Notes: generated by a model not told the origin, from the sequence alone. Counted from the first letter of the stretch, positions 22,377-34,125 are shown. The stretch: DNA of 64,000 nucleotides from Platanthera guangdongensis (GCA_039583875.1 CM077153.1:66162482-66226481), one strand, 5' to 3'. Program-made: numbers and translations.

Positions 22377-22938
22377 TGTTGGAACACCATATTACTGATT
22401 TGGGCAAGAATCACTATGTCCTTAGGAAAATTGTTTTTGACCTCCTTGTATAGTTTTTAAGGTCAATTAGATTGAGTCTAAGGGTTAGAATTTAGGCTTG
22501 AAAGCTGCCCCCAAGACTCTCAGATCAGATATTCAAATTCAGGAGACTAAGTCATTTTTGTCGAGCTCAGGTCGACGAATCGTCGAACTCAGTTCGACGA
22601 TCTCTGAGCTCAGTTCAACGAGTCGTCGAACGCCGTTCAACGAACTTCGAGCTTAGATCGACATTTTTGTCTCTAGCTGTTTTCCCAGTCTCTGAGCTCA
22701 GGTCGACGATAGTTGAGCTCAGATCGATGATTTCTATTTCCAGTCTAGTTCCAGTCTCTGAGCTCAGGTCGATGATAGTTGAGCTCAGGTCGACGATTTT
22801 CTGGAGAGATCGACGATTCTCAAGATTCAAATTCAGACAATTATGGAATTCTATCTTATTTATTCCCAACATTTATTTCAAGGATCTTGTAGCCGTTTCA
22901 ATTAATCTGGAGCAATTTTCAAGGGAGATTTAAAGGAA
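22377..22938 (+). mobile_element. D-type copia LTR fragment inside element C's LTR
   Basis: It begins TGTTGGAACACC, as the D LTR does at 44343, and runs in parallel with 44343-44905 to a shared GGAAT. It is then replaced by a second copy of the C LTR segment that starts at about 22061. It lacks the D LTR right part. The base before it (GTTCCGCTC) is the same as before D in the other C LTR. Confidence 0.85.
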
Positions 22939-23039
22939 TTCTGTTCGAAAATCGTCGAACGCACGCCTGATCGTCGAACCCAACACGAAGATCCGCTATA
23001 CCTACAGCAAGCTCCGCTCGACATTTCGTCAAGCTCAGC

Positions 23040-23450
23040 ACGACAATCGTTGAGCTCGACGATCGTCAACCTCCATATAGCGCCCAGAAAATTGACAATC
23101 ATCGAGCTCCGCGCGACGATCGTCGACCTCGACACAGCGCCCAGAAATAAAATGACAATCATCGAGCTCCGCGGGACGATCGTCGACCTCGACACAGCGC
23201 CCAGAAATAAAATGACAATCGTCGAGCTTCGCTCGACGATCGTCGACCTCAACACAGCGCCCAGAAAAATGACAATCGTCGAGCTCCGCTCGACGATCGT
23301 CGACCTCAACACAGCGCCAAGAAAAAATGACAATCGTCGAGCTCTGCTCGACGATCGTCGAACTCAACACAGCGCCAAGAAAAAATGACAATCGTTGAGC
23401 TCCGCTCGACGATCGTCGAACTCAACACAGTGCCCAGAAAAAAATATTAC
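23040..23450. repeat. 57-60 bp tandem repeat, about 7 copies
   Basis: Each unit has GTCGAGCTCCGCTCGACGAT, then CGTCGACCTC and AACACAGCGCCCAGAAA-type filler plus ATGACAAT. Two successive units (23101 and 23161) are 60 bp and nearly identical. Within a unit ATCGTCGAGC and GCTCGACGAT form inverted arms around TCC. Related units lie at 22150-22376 and 44150-44342. Confidence 0.9.
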
Positions 23451-23999
23451 AAAAAGGTTGGTCCGACGAAATCCCACACTTTTGGGAGGGCTTCCCGAGA
23501 ATCAAAACATGCAGTCATTAATATAGCAATTATCGTGTTCAGATAGTTGAACATGGAAATATAAGATCAAAACGAAGGCTAAAACGCGCCAAATTAAACG
23601 AAACTCACGCCGTAGGCGAAAGCTGATGCTACGGACACAACGGCGAAGTCAAAACCAAAATCCTACGAGCCATTCCCGAGATATTAACCGCCAAAGTATG
23701 CAGCGAACAAAAACAAAACCCAAAACTTCGATCGCGCGCCGAGACTCCAAAAATGCTCGGGTTGCGACGAAACTGGACGAGCACGTCCAAAACTACTCAA
23801 ATCCAACATTCGACGTTAAAAGTAACACCACGACGTCATAAATATGACGTTGCCCAAACAAATAAAATCATCGAAAAATCGGGGGCGTTACATTCACTCC
23901 CCCTAAAAAGAAGTTTCGTCCTGAAACTTATAACAACTCCTAAACCAACCAAAATCGATAAAATCATGCATAATTAAAAACATAGCAACATACCTGAAA

Positions 24000-24437
24000 C
24001 TAAGAGAAGAGGTGCGGATGAGATTCCCTCATCGCCGATTCCAATTCCCACGTCGCGCTCTTGACGTCTTGATTTCTCCAAAGAATCTTGACCATAGGGA
24101 TGGTCTTTCTCCGCAACACACGCTCTTGAGAATCCAGGATACGCATAGGTTCTTCCACATATGTAAGGTTGGGCTGAATCTGGGGTATTGAGTCGAGGAC
24201 TTGACGATCACTACGAACACACTTCCGCAGCTGGCTCACATGGAATACATCATGGACACCAGGGAAGGTCGCAGGCAAATCCAGCCTATAAGCTAACACT
24301 CCGATGCGCTTAAGAATCTGGAAAGGTCCCACATACCGGGGGTCTAACTTGTGGTTCCTTCCAAACCTTTTAACGCCAGACATCAGGGAAACTTTCAGAA
24401 AAACCAAGTCCCCAACGACAAACTCCAGATCGACCCT
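24000..24437 (-). pseudogene. pol: Element C integrase C-terminus and chromodomain-like tail
   Basis: The frame 24407-24000 includes HKLDPRYVGPFQILKRIG, HDVFHVSQLRKCV, EEPMRILDSQERVLRRK and VKILWRNQD, ending in HPHLFS. This is the chromovirus GPY/F plus chromodomain-like tail. It is separated from the integrase core by one TGA near 24425 in the same frame, at a place where Arg would be expected. Confidence 0.9.
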
Positions 24438-25490
24438 TCATAGATTAGCGTACTTCTCATAGCGCTCTTGAGCCACACGAAGCTTTTCCCAAATGTGAGT
24501 CACGACACAATTCATCTCTTCAAGGGGTTCCGGACCTAACAACGGTCTCTCACCAACTTCAGCCCAAAACAATGGAGTTCTACAACACCTCCCATACAAG
24601 GCCTCAAACGGAGTCATCTGCAGACTCTCTTGATAACTATTATTGTATGCAAACTCCATGAGTCTGAGACGCTCATCCCAAGCACCACCATGGTCCAAAA
24701 TATAACACCTGATCATATCCTCTACGATCTGATTTACCCTTTCAGTCTGACCATTAGTCTGCGGATGATAGGCGGTGGAATACCTTAAATCGGTACCCAA
24801 CCCCTCCTGTAAACTCTTCCAAAAGCGAGACATAAATCTAGAGTCTCGATCTGATATGATGCTAACAGGCACACCATGTAACCTGATGACCTCTTCAAGA
24901 TATAACTCAGCTATCTTCTTCATCGAGTACCCAATCTTAAATGGAACAAAGTGAGCACACTTTGTCAGTCTGTCGACTATCACCCAAACAGAGTCGTGCC
25001 CACGGGGAGATTTTGGCAGACCGGTGATGAAATCCATTGAAATACTCTCCCATTTCCAACTTGGAATATCAAGCGGTGTTAATTTACCACCAGGCCTTCT
25101 GTGATCAGCCTTAACACGCTGACATGTATAACATTCCGATACAAACTTTGCGATGTCATTCTTCATCCCTGACCACCAAACAATTTGCTTTAGATCTTTA
25201 TACATCTTAGTGGAACCAGGGTGGTAGGCTACACTGGAACCATGAGCTTCAGCACAGATCTTAGCTCGAATATCGCCAAAGGCGGGGATGCAAAATCTAC
25301 CCCGATACTTCAGGGTGTCCAACTCGTCCACAGAGAAATCGGGCAGCTCTCCCTTCAAAGTTCTATTCCGGAGGTGCAACAAATCAGGATCATCCTTCTG
25401 ATGTGCTAGAGTAAGGGAAATCCAAGAGGGTTCTTCTGCTTTTAGACTAGTAGGCACAGTACTACTCTCAACCTCAATATCCATCAACAA
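24438..25490 (-). pseudogene. pol: Element C integrase core
   Basis: 350 codons stay open. In order come an N-terminal HHCC (H..YHPGSTKM, then CYTCQRVKA), the first catalytic Asp in ISMDFITGLPKS, the second in IISDRDSRFMS and the Glu in TNGQTERVNQ. This is a complete DDE integrase core by motif. It continues across one stop into the chromodomain tail. Confidence 0.92.
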
Positions 25491-25573
25491 AATTCTTCTA
25501 TCAAGGACTGCACCGACAGATTAAAAATCTTAGCGGTCTTTCTACTCAAGGCATCAGCTACTACATTAGCCTT

Positions 25574-25985
25574 TCATGGATGATAAAGAATTTCCACTTC
25601 ATAATCCGCCACATATTCTAACCACCGACGCTGTCGCTGATTTAGTTCTTTCTGAGTGAAGACGTACTTCAAACTCTTATGGTCCGTATAGATCTTGCAC
25701 AACGCGCCATATAAAAAGTGTCTCCAAAGCTTCAGTGCATAAATTACGGTAGCAAACTCCAAATCATGCGTAGGATAGTTTCTCTCGTGGATCTTTAGTT
25801 GCCTCGATCCATTCGCGATCACCTTACCATCTTGCATTAAAACACAACCAAGTTCGATGTATGACGCATCAACATACACAACATACTAAACTCCTTTAGT
25901 AGGTAAGGTTAAAATCAGAGCAGTACATAATCTCTTTTTCAGCTCTTGGAAAACCTCTTCACACTTATCACTCCAAATGAAAGCA
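25574..25985 (-). pseudogene. pol: Element C RNase H
   Basis: [20 protein letters not shown] has the first Asp. [21 protein letters not shown] has the Glu, and [17 protein letters not shown] has the second Asp. The frame 25879-25574 is open. Stops at both sides separate it from RT and integrase. Confidence 0.9.
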
Positions 25986-26679
25986 GTATTCTTCTAAGTA
26001 AGTCTAGTTAGAGGAGCAGACAACACCGAAAACCCCTCCATGAATCTTCTATAATAGCCAGCCAGGCCTAAGAAACTCCTAATCTCCTTGCGTGTAGAAG
26101 GTCTCTCCCATTCCATTACCGCAGAAATCTTGGTCGGGTCTACAGAAATACCATCCTTGCTTACCACATGACCCAGAAAGGACACCTGAGGTAACCAGAA
26201 CTCACACTTGCTCAACTTCGCATATAACTTATGCTCCATCAGGGTCGACAAAACCAGACGCAAATGCTGAGTATGCTCCTCAACATTGCCGGAATACACC
26301 AAGACATCATCTATGAACACAGTCACAAATCCGTCCAAGAAATCTTTAAACACCTGATTCATCAAATCCATGAAAGTAGAGGGTGTATTGGTTAAACCAA
26401 AAGACATCACAAAAAACTCATAATGTCCATGCCGTGAATGGAAAGCGGTTCGGGGAATATCTGCCTCACGAATCTTCAACTGGTGGTAGCCTGAGCAAAG
26501 ATCAATCTTCGAAAATACCGCGCTACCACGCAATTGGTCGAACAGATCATGAATCCTTGGCAGGGGATACCTGTTCTTAATGGTTACCTTATTCAATTCC
26601 CTATAATCGATGCACAGCCTCATCGATCCATCTTTCTTCTTGACGAACAAAACAGGAGCACCCCATGGAGAAGTACTTG
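25986..26679 (-). pseudogene. pol: Element C reverse transcriptase, main part
   Basis: From [20 protein letters not shown] through [16 protein letters not shown] to FIDDVLVYS (catalytic Asp pair), then [12 protein letters not shown] and [13 protein letters not shown]. It is a full gypsy RT palm. Its N-terminal coding lies at 39158-39350, cut off by element H. The TSD ACTTG occurs at 26675-26679 and 39153-39157. Confidence 0.92.
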
Positions 26680-26825
26680 CGTTGGGTACATTGGAAAATG
26701 TGTACCTGATTTGAAGAAGCCTCACCCTACTCAATGATATACATCAAGGTGTATTTGATGTGTTTTGAGTTTATATGTGCAGGTTAAGTAATTGCAGGAA
26801 ATGCAGAAAAATTTCTAAGTCCACG

Positions 26826-27430
26826 TGTCGACACCTAGAAAAGCAGTGTCGACACTTATGAAGGCTTGTGTCGACACCTAGAGAAGCAGTGTCGACACTT
26901 GGAGTAGATTGTGTCGACACTTGGAAATGTTGTGTCGACACCAGAAGAAATTGTGTCGACATACAGAGGCAGTGTCGACACACAGAGAAGCAAAGTCGAC
27001 ATCAACTGTGTCGACACCAAAAGGCAGTGTCGACACACAGGAATACTTAGTCGACATCAAATGTGTCGACACATAGAGGCAGTGTCGACACACAGAAGTA
27101 TTTATCAACATCAACTGTGTCGACACACAGCAAAGCTTCAACAAAGTTAAAGTAAAGTACTTGTGTCAACACAAAGGAGATGTGTCGACACACAACAAAG
27201 CTTCAACTATGTTAAAGAAGAAGTATTTGTGTCGACACAAAGGAGATGTGTCGACACACATCAAGTTTGAACTATGTTAAAGAAGAAGTATTTGTGTCGA
27301 CACACAGAATCAGTGTCGACACATTCAACAGAAGGCTGTGTCGAGAAGTATTAACAACAACAAAGGAGTTGTGTCGACACCACCAAGGCATGTGTCGACA
27401 CTTAGTTTAATTGTGTCGACACTTAGTCTA
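26826..27430. repeat. GTGTCGACAC palindrome array in H 5' LTR
   Basis: GTCGAC starts at 26827, 26848, 26870, 26891, 26913, 26934, 26955, 26974, 26995, 27010, 27029, 27050, 27065, 27084 and 27119, with a degenerate copy near 27105 and more to 27430. The first steps are 21-22 bp. After 26955 a 19+21+15 bp pattern (55 bp) repeats. The 10-bp core is a perfect palindrome in most copies. Confidence 0.95.
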
Positions 27431-27599
27431 TTTGTGTCGACACATAATGAAGATTAGTCTTGACACTTTCAGACAGAGATAGTATTTTAAGAAGTGACTG
27501 AATAACTTGACAGCTGCCATTTCAACCGGTCTACTGCAAATGTCAAAGCTGTTAGAAGTTTGTTAGAAACTGGATCAGCCGGTTACCATGGAGGAAGAC

Positions 27600-27608
27600 T
27601 ATATAAAG
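27600..27608 (+). promoter_or_regulatory. Element H LTR TATA box
   Basis: TATATAAAG lies 170 bp after the palindrome array and is conserved at 38267 in the 3' LTR. Transcription would start near 27630, which places the hairpin array in the RNA leader. Confidence 0.75.
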
Positions 27609-27987
27609 GCCTTTCTCCTTCAACAGAAAGTGATCAATTACAATAAATATTGAAGATCTACACAGATATCGATCAACACAAAAAGAAGAAGACCTTCGAC
27701 AGAAGATCTAAGAAGTTGGAGAGAGAGAGAGCTCCTTCTAAGAAGAGCAGTTGCTGAACCTGGCTGCCAAGAAAGATTCAGATTGAGATCTGAATCTCAA
27801 GTCAGAAGCTGATTGAAGATCAACTTCTCAAGAGTTCAACCCTACTGAGTTCAGATTCAAGAAGTTTTGAAGAAAGTAAAGAGAGGTTGTGCTCTGCCAT
27901 CAAGTTCTTCCAAGAACTGTTCAAGAAGCCATCCATCCCTTCTCTCTATCTGGGTGGTGGTTAATTACTTTGTTCAATCAATTTTCT

Positions 27988-28222
27988 GTAGGATCTATAC
28001 TAGATCTGAGTTGTAAGCCTATTATATAAAGGCTGAGTGTAGGAGAATATTTTCTCTGAGTGGTAGGGCTGTGAGCCTGAGGTGTAGGAGATTGTGATCT
28101 CTGAGTGTAGGCCTTGTAGAAGGCTGAGGTAGGGCATTTGTCCTAAGTTTTAGGAGTGTGGATACACTCTGAGTTGTAGGAACCAGTTTGGGGTTATGAG
28201 CTGTAAGATTTGAGGATCTGAG
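27988..28222 (+). repeat. Element H leader hairpin array (5' LTR)
   Basis: Ten consecutive units. Stems in order include GATCT/AGATC, AGCCT/AGGCT, GAGAA/TTCTC, GGCT/AGCC, GAGAT/ATCTC, GCCTT/AAGGC, AGGGCA/TGTCCT (one G-T pair), GAGTGT/ACACTC, AACC/GGTT and GATT/GATC. The linker is CTGAG(T/G)(T)GTAGG with small changes. The stems vary freely while complementarity holds. Confidence 0.88.
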
Positions 28223-28479
28223 GTGAAGTGCAGAAGTTAGGCCGAATCTAGTACACTGCTAGATAGGCGAAGGGGGAAAGTGGATGTACCCAGACCTTGG
28301 GGAACCACTATAAATACTGTGTGCACTCTGTGATTGATTGTTTCTGTCATTGCTGTGTTGTGTTAGCAATAGAATTTGCAGTTTGTTATTAGTTAACTGT
28401 ACAGATTTTCTGCCTTAAAAGAAAAACAGGAATTACACCTATTCACCCCCCTCTAGGTAGTTAGGCACTAATTCTTTCA

Positions 28480-28496
28480 AGTGGTATCAAATCAAG
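28480..28496 (+). other. Element H primer binding site
   Basis: AGTGGTATCAAATCAAGG follows the LTR end. TGGTATCA fits initiator tRNA-Met; the following bases deviate from the usual GAG. Confidence 0.85.
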
Positions 28497-28560
28497 GTTA
28501 CTTAAAGAAGGACTTAATAGTTAGAGTGAGATCCTTAAGGCAGATTCAAGAATCAAAAAA

Positions 28561-30600
28561 ATGGGTTCAGGAGAAAATCATAAGAAACTAGGTTAAATGA
28601 AAGTACCCATATGCAGAAAAGAGATATTTGGCATCTGGAAAGAAAGGGTCACGCTATTTATGGAGGCTTCTGCTCCAAGGATCTATATTACAGTCAAGGA
28701 AGGTCCTTATATCCCAATGAAGATTTCAATTCTGGATGCAAACCAAAGAATTCCCAAGGATTTCTCAAAAATGACTAAGGATGAGATCATCTTGGCAACT
28801 ATGGATAAGAGAGCCCAGAACATCATAGTGAGTGCCATTGATGATGCAACCTTCCAGAATTTGATTTACTGCAAGACCTCCAAGGAAATGTGGGATACTT
28901 TAATAGTCTACATGGAGGATTCTGAAGAAATAAGACAGGATAGAAAATCTATGCTAAACCAAGAATATGAGAGTTTTAGACAAGGAAAGTCTGACAATAT
29001 AACTGAGTGCTATAAAAAGTTCTATAGGATTGTAAATGAGCTAATGTCCTATGGCAGAATATTCAGTATATATGAACTGAATGATAAATTCCTAAGATCC
29101 TTGACAAAGGATTGAGACACTAATATTTTTGCCATTAGGGAAGTGGCCAAACTTGCAGATATCTCTCCACCAACCTTGTTTGGAAAACTGCTGTCATATG
29201 AGATGCAGCTAATGGCAAGGAAAGAGGAAGAGAAAAGTGCAAAAGGTGAGCATAGATAAAAGTCTGTGGCCTTCAAGGTTGAAGCCACTAAGAAAAATAG
29301 TAGGATGTCTCCATCACCTCCTAAGACTGTTGCTAAAACTGCTTCAGATAATTCAGACAATCAGAAATCAGACAGCAGTGACTCAGATGAAGATTTAGCA
29401 GCATTTACTAGACAGTTTCAGAGATTCCTGAAGAAGAAGCAGTGGAATTCTAAGCCTCCACATATCAGCCTAAGGATGATTATTATCAAAAGAAAATGTC
29501 ATCCAGGAAGGACAGGAGCAGGTCTAAGTCAAACAAATCTACAACATCAAAGATAGTTTGCTATTGTTGTAATAGGCCTGGACATGTTGTGGTTGAATGT
29601 CCAGATAAAAGAAAAGAGACTGCAGATAAGAAGAAGAGTCATCACCAGATCAAGAAGGAGAAGTCCTTTATTGCTAAGAAGGAGAAGAGTTTGACAGACC
29701 AATCTACTTCAGAGTCAGAATCTGAAGCTGCGGCCTACATTGGTCTATATGCAGTAGATGAAGAAGAAGAGTTTCTACAGGTGTTGAACTCTATATATGA
29801 ACAAGAAGAACATCAGTGCAAGGGACTGATGGCTGTGTTAGAGGAAGACAAGTGTCAGTATCAGCCTGATCCTCGTAAGGTACAATGTCTTTCTAGAAAT
29901 TCAGTTTGTAGTACTGAGTCAGAGTTAGCAACATCTGCATCAAGTGATGTGGATGAGTCTGAGTCTGAAGGTGATATTCATCAGCTGATAGATGAATATA
30001 GAGACTTATTGCAGGCACTTAAGAAGAGCAAAAACCTGACCAAATCTCAGGCTAAGGAAATTGCAGATCTTAAGTTGGCAGTATTAGATTCATAGAAGTT
30101 GCTGGATCAAAAACTGAATGAGATAGCCAGACTAAAAAACATTACTGTTATTCAGATGGGTACTATCACATTCAAGAATGATCAGATTAGAAATCTGGAG
30201 GTTAGACTTCAGAAAGAGAAAGAGATTGTAGCTAGTTTTTCTAAACCTAAATCTGTATTACCCTTGATTGATGAGTTTGTACCTCAAAAGGGTAAGGCTG
30301 GGTTAGGGTTTAAGAAAGCTGCATGGACTGCTAGGTCCAAATCCAAAGGCAAAGCCCCAGCACAAAATAAGAAGCCTGTTGTAGATAGTTCAGCTAGGGT
30401 TGTACCTAAACAAAGGTACAACAAGTTTGAGTGCTGGTGTTATGGCAAGGTAGGCCACTTTGCCTTAGATTGTTGGCACAATTCTAGTGTCAAGGAGAGT
30501 AGCAATCTGCCTGTTAGAAGAGCTACAGGTAGATTTGTTAAAGTTCAGACTAACTTGTACCAAAGACCCAAAAGTCATTTGGGTTCTAAGGTTAAGTAAT
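28561..30600 (+). pseudogene. gag: Element H gag
   Basis: The best start is the ATG at 28561 (MGSGENHKK). The N-terminal half is a UBN2-type copia gag (SKEMWDTLIVYMED, LNQEYESFRQG). A CCHC knuckle, CYCCNRPGHVVVEC, lies at 29559-29600. Then come an acidic region, a coiled-coil-prone segment (29990-30230) and a second knuckle, CWCYGKVGHFALDC, near 30430, with the second Cys replaced by Tyr. Lesions: TAA at 28594, TGA near 29113, TAG near 29257, a one-base frameshift near 29455-29465, TAG near 30093, TAA at 30597. Long gags with two knuckles fit Sireviruses. Confidence 0.9.
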
Positions 30601-30602
30601 CT

Positions 30603-32161
30603 GTGTTGCAGGTGAGTCCAAGTTGCCATGCCCCAATATGGTACTTGGACAATGGATGTTCCACGCACATGACTGAAATAGGGGTGTTGTTGAAGGACTA
30701 CACACCTATCATGGATGGCCCTAAAGTAAACTTTGGTGGTTCAGAAAAAGGAATCATCAAAGGCTTTGGTAACATTTCTAATAACCAGATTATTATCTCT
30801 CAAGTGGCCTATGTGAAGTGTTTGAAACACAACCTTATAAGCATAAGTCAGTTGAGTGATTTAGGATATGTCATTTCATTTATTAAGAATGGATGTCATA
30901 TCAAAAGGTCAAGTGATCAAAAGGTCATATTGACAGGATATAGAAAGAGAAATGTTTATTGTCTTAACTTTGAGTGTGAGAACAATGTTTCCCCTATTTG
31001 TCTTGTAGCTGATGAGAGAGTCTCACATTGTGTTAAATGGCACAAGAGGCTGACTCATCTTAACTATAAGACTATTGGCCAACTCTTTAGCAAAGAGTTA
31101 GTGAGGAATGGTCCTCAAGTTAAGTGTATAAAGGATGAGATATGCTCAGCTTGTCAAAATGGCAAGCAGACCAAATCCACCTTTCATAGCCTTAAAAACA
31201 AGGATTCAATGAGGTGTCTATACCTCTTGCATATGGATCTTTTTGGTCTTATGCCAATTCATAGTCTAGGTAGGAAGGTCTACACATTTGTGGTGGTAGA
31301 TGACTATTCTAGATATTCCTGGGTGTTCTTTCTAAGACAAAAATCTGAAACCCCAAGTGTCTTATATAGTTTTATTAAACAAATTTAGAATGAGTTAAAC
31401 AGTATAGTGGTCAAAATCAGAAGTGACCATGACACTGAATTTCAGTCTGAAAGTATGACAAGACTGTGTGAAGAATTTGGGATTTTTCAAGAATTTTCCT
31501 CACCTAGAACACCTCAGCAAAATGGTATTGCTGAAAGGAAGAATAGAACATTGATAGAGGCTGGTAGAACTCTATTGAGTGACACTTCTCTCCCAGAATA
31601 TTTCTGGGCTGAGGCAGTAAACACTGCATGTTATGTGATCAATAGGGCTTCTATCACCAAGAGCCACAAAAAGACTCCCTATAAGATTGTGAAGGGCAGA
31701 AAACCAAACTTATCCTATTTTAGGATCTTTGGTTGCAAGTGTTATATACTTAACAATGACAAGTCTTATCTAACTAAGTTTGCTGCCAAATCCCAAGAGG
31801 GGATATTTGTTGGGTACAACAACAATAGTAAGGCTTATAGGGTCTACAACTTGATTACTCAAGTTGTAGAAGAGTCTGTACATGTAGTCTTTGATGAAAC
31901 AAGACTGATTAACAATGAGTTGCTAAGTAGTGCTTGCAGTTCTACAGGTATAAATGAGAGAATGGACAAGCTTACCATTACAGAAGAATCAACTGCAAAT
32001 CATGAAGTGGAAAATGGTGGCTGCTGTCCAGGGGGAGTACAAGACTCTCAAGATGCTGAAGAAAACCAAGAGGTGCAGCTTAATGAAGAGGATGGAGGTG
32101 TTCAACCTGAAGATAGACAACCTCCAGCTAATAGACACTTAAAGGATCATCCAGGAAATTA
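30603..32161 (+). pseudogene. pol: Element H protease and integrase
   Basis: The protease motif is WYLDNGCSTHMT, with Asn in place of the usual Ser of DSG, probably inactivating. GAG-pre-IN follows: HKRLTHLNYKT and CSACQNGKQ. The integrase core has Asp in LLHMDLFG, Asp in IRSDHDTEFQ and Glu in NGIAERKNRTL. The C-terminal region has GRKPNLSYFRIFGCKCY and VHVVFDET. A single TAG at 31387 splits the core. The frame otherwise stays open to 32160. Confidence 0.92.
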
Positions 32162-32169
32162 GATAATTG

Positions 32170-33772
32170 GTGATCCAAGACAAGGAGTGCAAACAGAAGC
32201 AGGAATCTGAGCACAGTTCTTTGCTCCAGCTTCCTATCACAAGTGGAATCAAAGAAATTTGAAGAAGCAGTTCTAGACACACATTGGATTGATGTCATAC
32301 AAGAGGAGTTGAATCATTTCAGAAGATGGAAGGTCTAGAAGTTAGTTCCTAAACCAAAAGACCACAACATCATTGGAACATAGTGGATCTTTAGGAACAA
32401 ATTAGATGAAAATGGGATCATTGTGAAGAATAAAGCAAGACTTGTTGCAAAAGGGTATAGGCAGGAAGAAGGTATTGACTTTGATCAAACCTTTGCCCCA
32501 GTAGCAAGACTGGAAGCAATTAGGATGTTCCTTGCTTATGCAACATATCAAGGTTTTAAGGTATTTCAAATGGATGTAAAGTCAACATTACTAAATGGAA
32601 ATTTAAAGGAAGAAGTCTATATAGAGCAGCCCTCAGGTTTTGTTGATCCTCTCAAACCTGATTATGTTTATAGACTTAGGAAAACATTGTATGGGTTGAA
32701 ACAAGCCCCAAGGGCCTGGTATGAAACCCTGTCTAGTTTCCTCATTGAGAACAAATTCTCAAGGGGGAAAATAGACAAGACTCTATTCCTTAAGGAATCT
32801 AAAGGAAAGATTATCCTAGTCCAAATATATGTTGATGACATTATATTTGGGTCTACTGAAAGTAATCTTTGCAGAAAGTTTGCACAACTTATGCAGGGAA
32901 AATTTGAAATGAGCATTATGGGGGAACTTAAGTTCTTCTTGGGTCTCCAAGTAAGACAGACTGAAGATGGCTTGTCCATATCCCAGTCTAAGTTCACCCT
33001 AGAGTTAATAAAGAAGTATGGTATGGAATCATCCACTACCATGAGAACTCCTATGGGGTCAAGTGTGTTTCTAAGAAATGATGATGCAGGGAGACCTGTA
33101 GATGAAACTTTGTATAGAGGGATAGTTGGCTCCCTTCTATATCTGACTGCTAGTAGACCAGATATCATGTATGTTATATGTGTCTGTGCTAGGTACCAAG
33201 CATGCCCTAAAGAATCTCATCTTACTGCAGTAAAAAGGATTTTGAGGTATCTTAAGGGCACACCTTATCTAGGCCTTTGGTACCCTAGGAATGGAGATTT
33301 TCTACTAACAGGCTATTCAGATGCAGATTTTGCAGGTTGCAAGGAAGATAGAAAAAGTACTACAGTCACCTGTCAATTTCTAGGTGGAAGACTAGTGTCT
33401 TGGAGCAGTAAGAAGCAGACCAGTGAGGCAATCTCCACAGCTGAGTCAGAATATGTGGCAGCAGGGAGTTGCTATGCACAACTATTGTGGATTTAGCACC
33501 AGCTAGAAGACTATGGTATTCAAGTAAGTAGAACATCTTTGCTTTGTGATTCTACAAGTGCAATTTCTATAGCTAATAATCCTGTTTCACATTATAGGAC
33601 TAAGCATATAGAAATTAGATACCATTTTCTTAGAGAACATGTAGAAAAAGAGGACATTTCACTAGAATATGTTAAAACAGATTATCAAATTACTGATATG
33701 TTTACTAAACCTCTAGATGAAACTAAATTCAATAAGTTTAAAATTGAATTAGGAATGTTGAACTTAGAATAG
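32170..33772 (+). pseudogene. pol: Element H reverse transcriptase and RNase H
   Basis: 32423-33496 is open. It holds [48 protein letters not shown], the active site [10 protein letters not shown] and RNase H motifs YSDADFAGC and STAESEYVA. After a TAG at 33494 the rest continues in frame (LCDSTSAISIANNP, KHIEIRYHFLREHV, DMFTKPL) to a natural end at 33770. The linker 32170-32420 is shifted and carries several stops. Confidence 0.93.
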
Positions 33773-33797
33773 TTTAATAAAATTGGATAAGTAAAAT

Positions 33798-34125
33798 GGT
33801 GTCGACACAAGGAGTTGTTTGTGTCGACACACAGAAGTGGTGTCGACATTCCAGAGAAATGATGTCGACACATCTAGAGAGTCAGTGTCGACACTTCAGA
33901 AAAGTAGTGTCGACACATCCAGAGTAGGTGTCGACACATCCAGAAGTGGTGTCGACACTTAGGTTCAACACAGATTTCGTCGAGTGGAGTATCGACTAAT
34001 CGTCGAGCACACATAAGTTCTGTCGACTATGTTGGTGTCGACACATAGTAGTCAACATCGTTGTCGAGACTTAAGTAGTCAGTGTCGACACTTTTCAACA
34101 GTGTCGACACATTCAGTGATTGTTG
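33798..34125. repeat. Internal GTGTCGACAC array before the third ORF of H
   Basis: GTCGAC starts at 33801, 33823, 33842, 33864, 33887, 33909, 33930 and 33951 (steps 19-23 bp), then 34022, 34037, 34084 and 34103. It is the same palindrome as in the element's LTRs but lies in the internal region between pol and the next ORF. Confidence 0.92.

Larger units (their letters stand above)
19870..23892 (-). mobile_element. Element C 3' LTR with captured copia LTR fragment
   Basis: On the minus strand this begins TGTAACGCCCCCGATT (23892) and ends GGTTGTGACA (19870), 4023 bp. The part 19870-22376 matches the right LTR 41829-44342 closely. It contains a TACTCGAGTA array, a 562 bp piece of a D-type copia LTR at 22377-22938, a partial duplication of its own sequence after that piece, and 57-60 bp tandem repeats. 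No gene is seen. Confidence 0.85.
26680..28479 (+). mobile_element. Element H 5' LTR
   Basis: It begins CGTTGGGTACATTGG, where the 3' LTR has TGTTGGGTATATTGG, so the terminal TG has mutated to CG. It ends ATTCTTTCA. From left to right it contains a GTGTCGACAC array (26826-27430), an ACCGGATCAGCCGGTT-like inverted repeat, the TATA box at 27600, a hairpin array (27988-28222), the TGGATGTACC...CCACTATAAA box (28280-28314) and the CACCCCCCTCTAGG motif. Confidence 0.95.

Noticed and set aside
22887..23391. ORFs in both strands across C's GTCGA repeats (for example 22902-23333)
   Set aside because: Low-complexity translations of tandem DNA repeats, open on both strands without codon bias or domains.
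26826..27430. CRISPR-like look of the GTGTCGACAC array (short repeat, variable filler)
   Set aside because: The repeat is only 10 bp and the filler 5-12 bp, it lies inside a plant LTR, and there are no cas genes.
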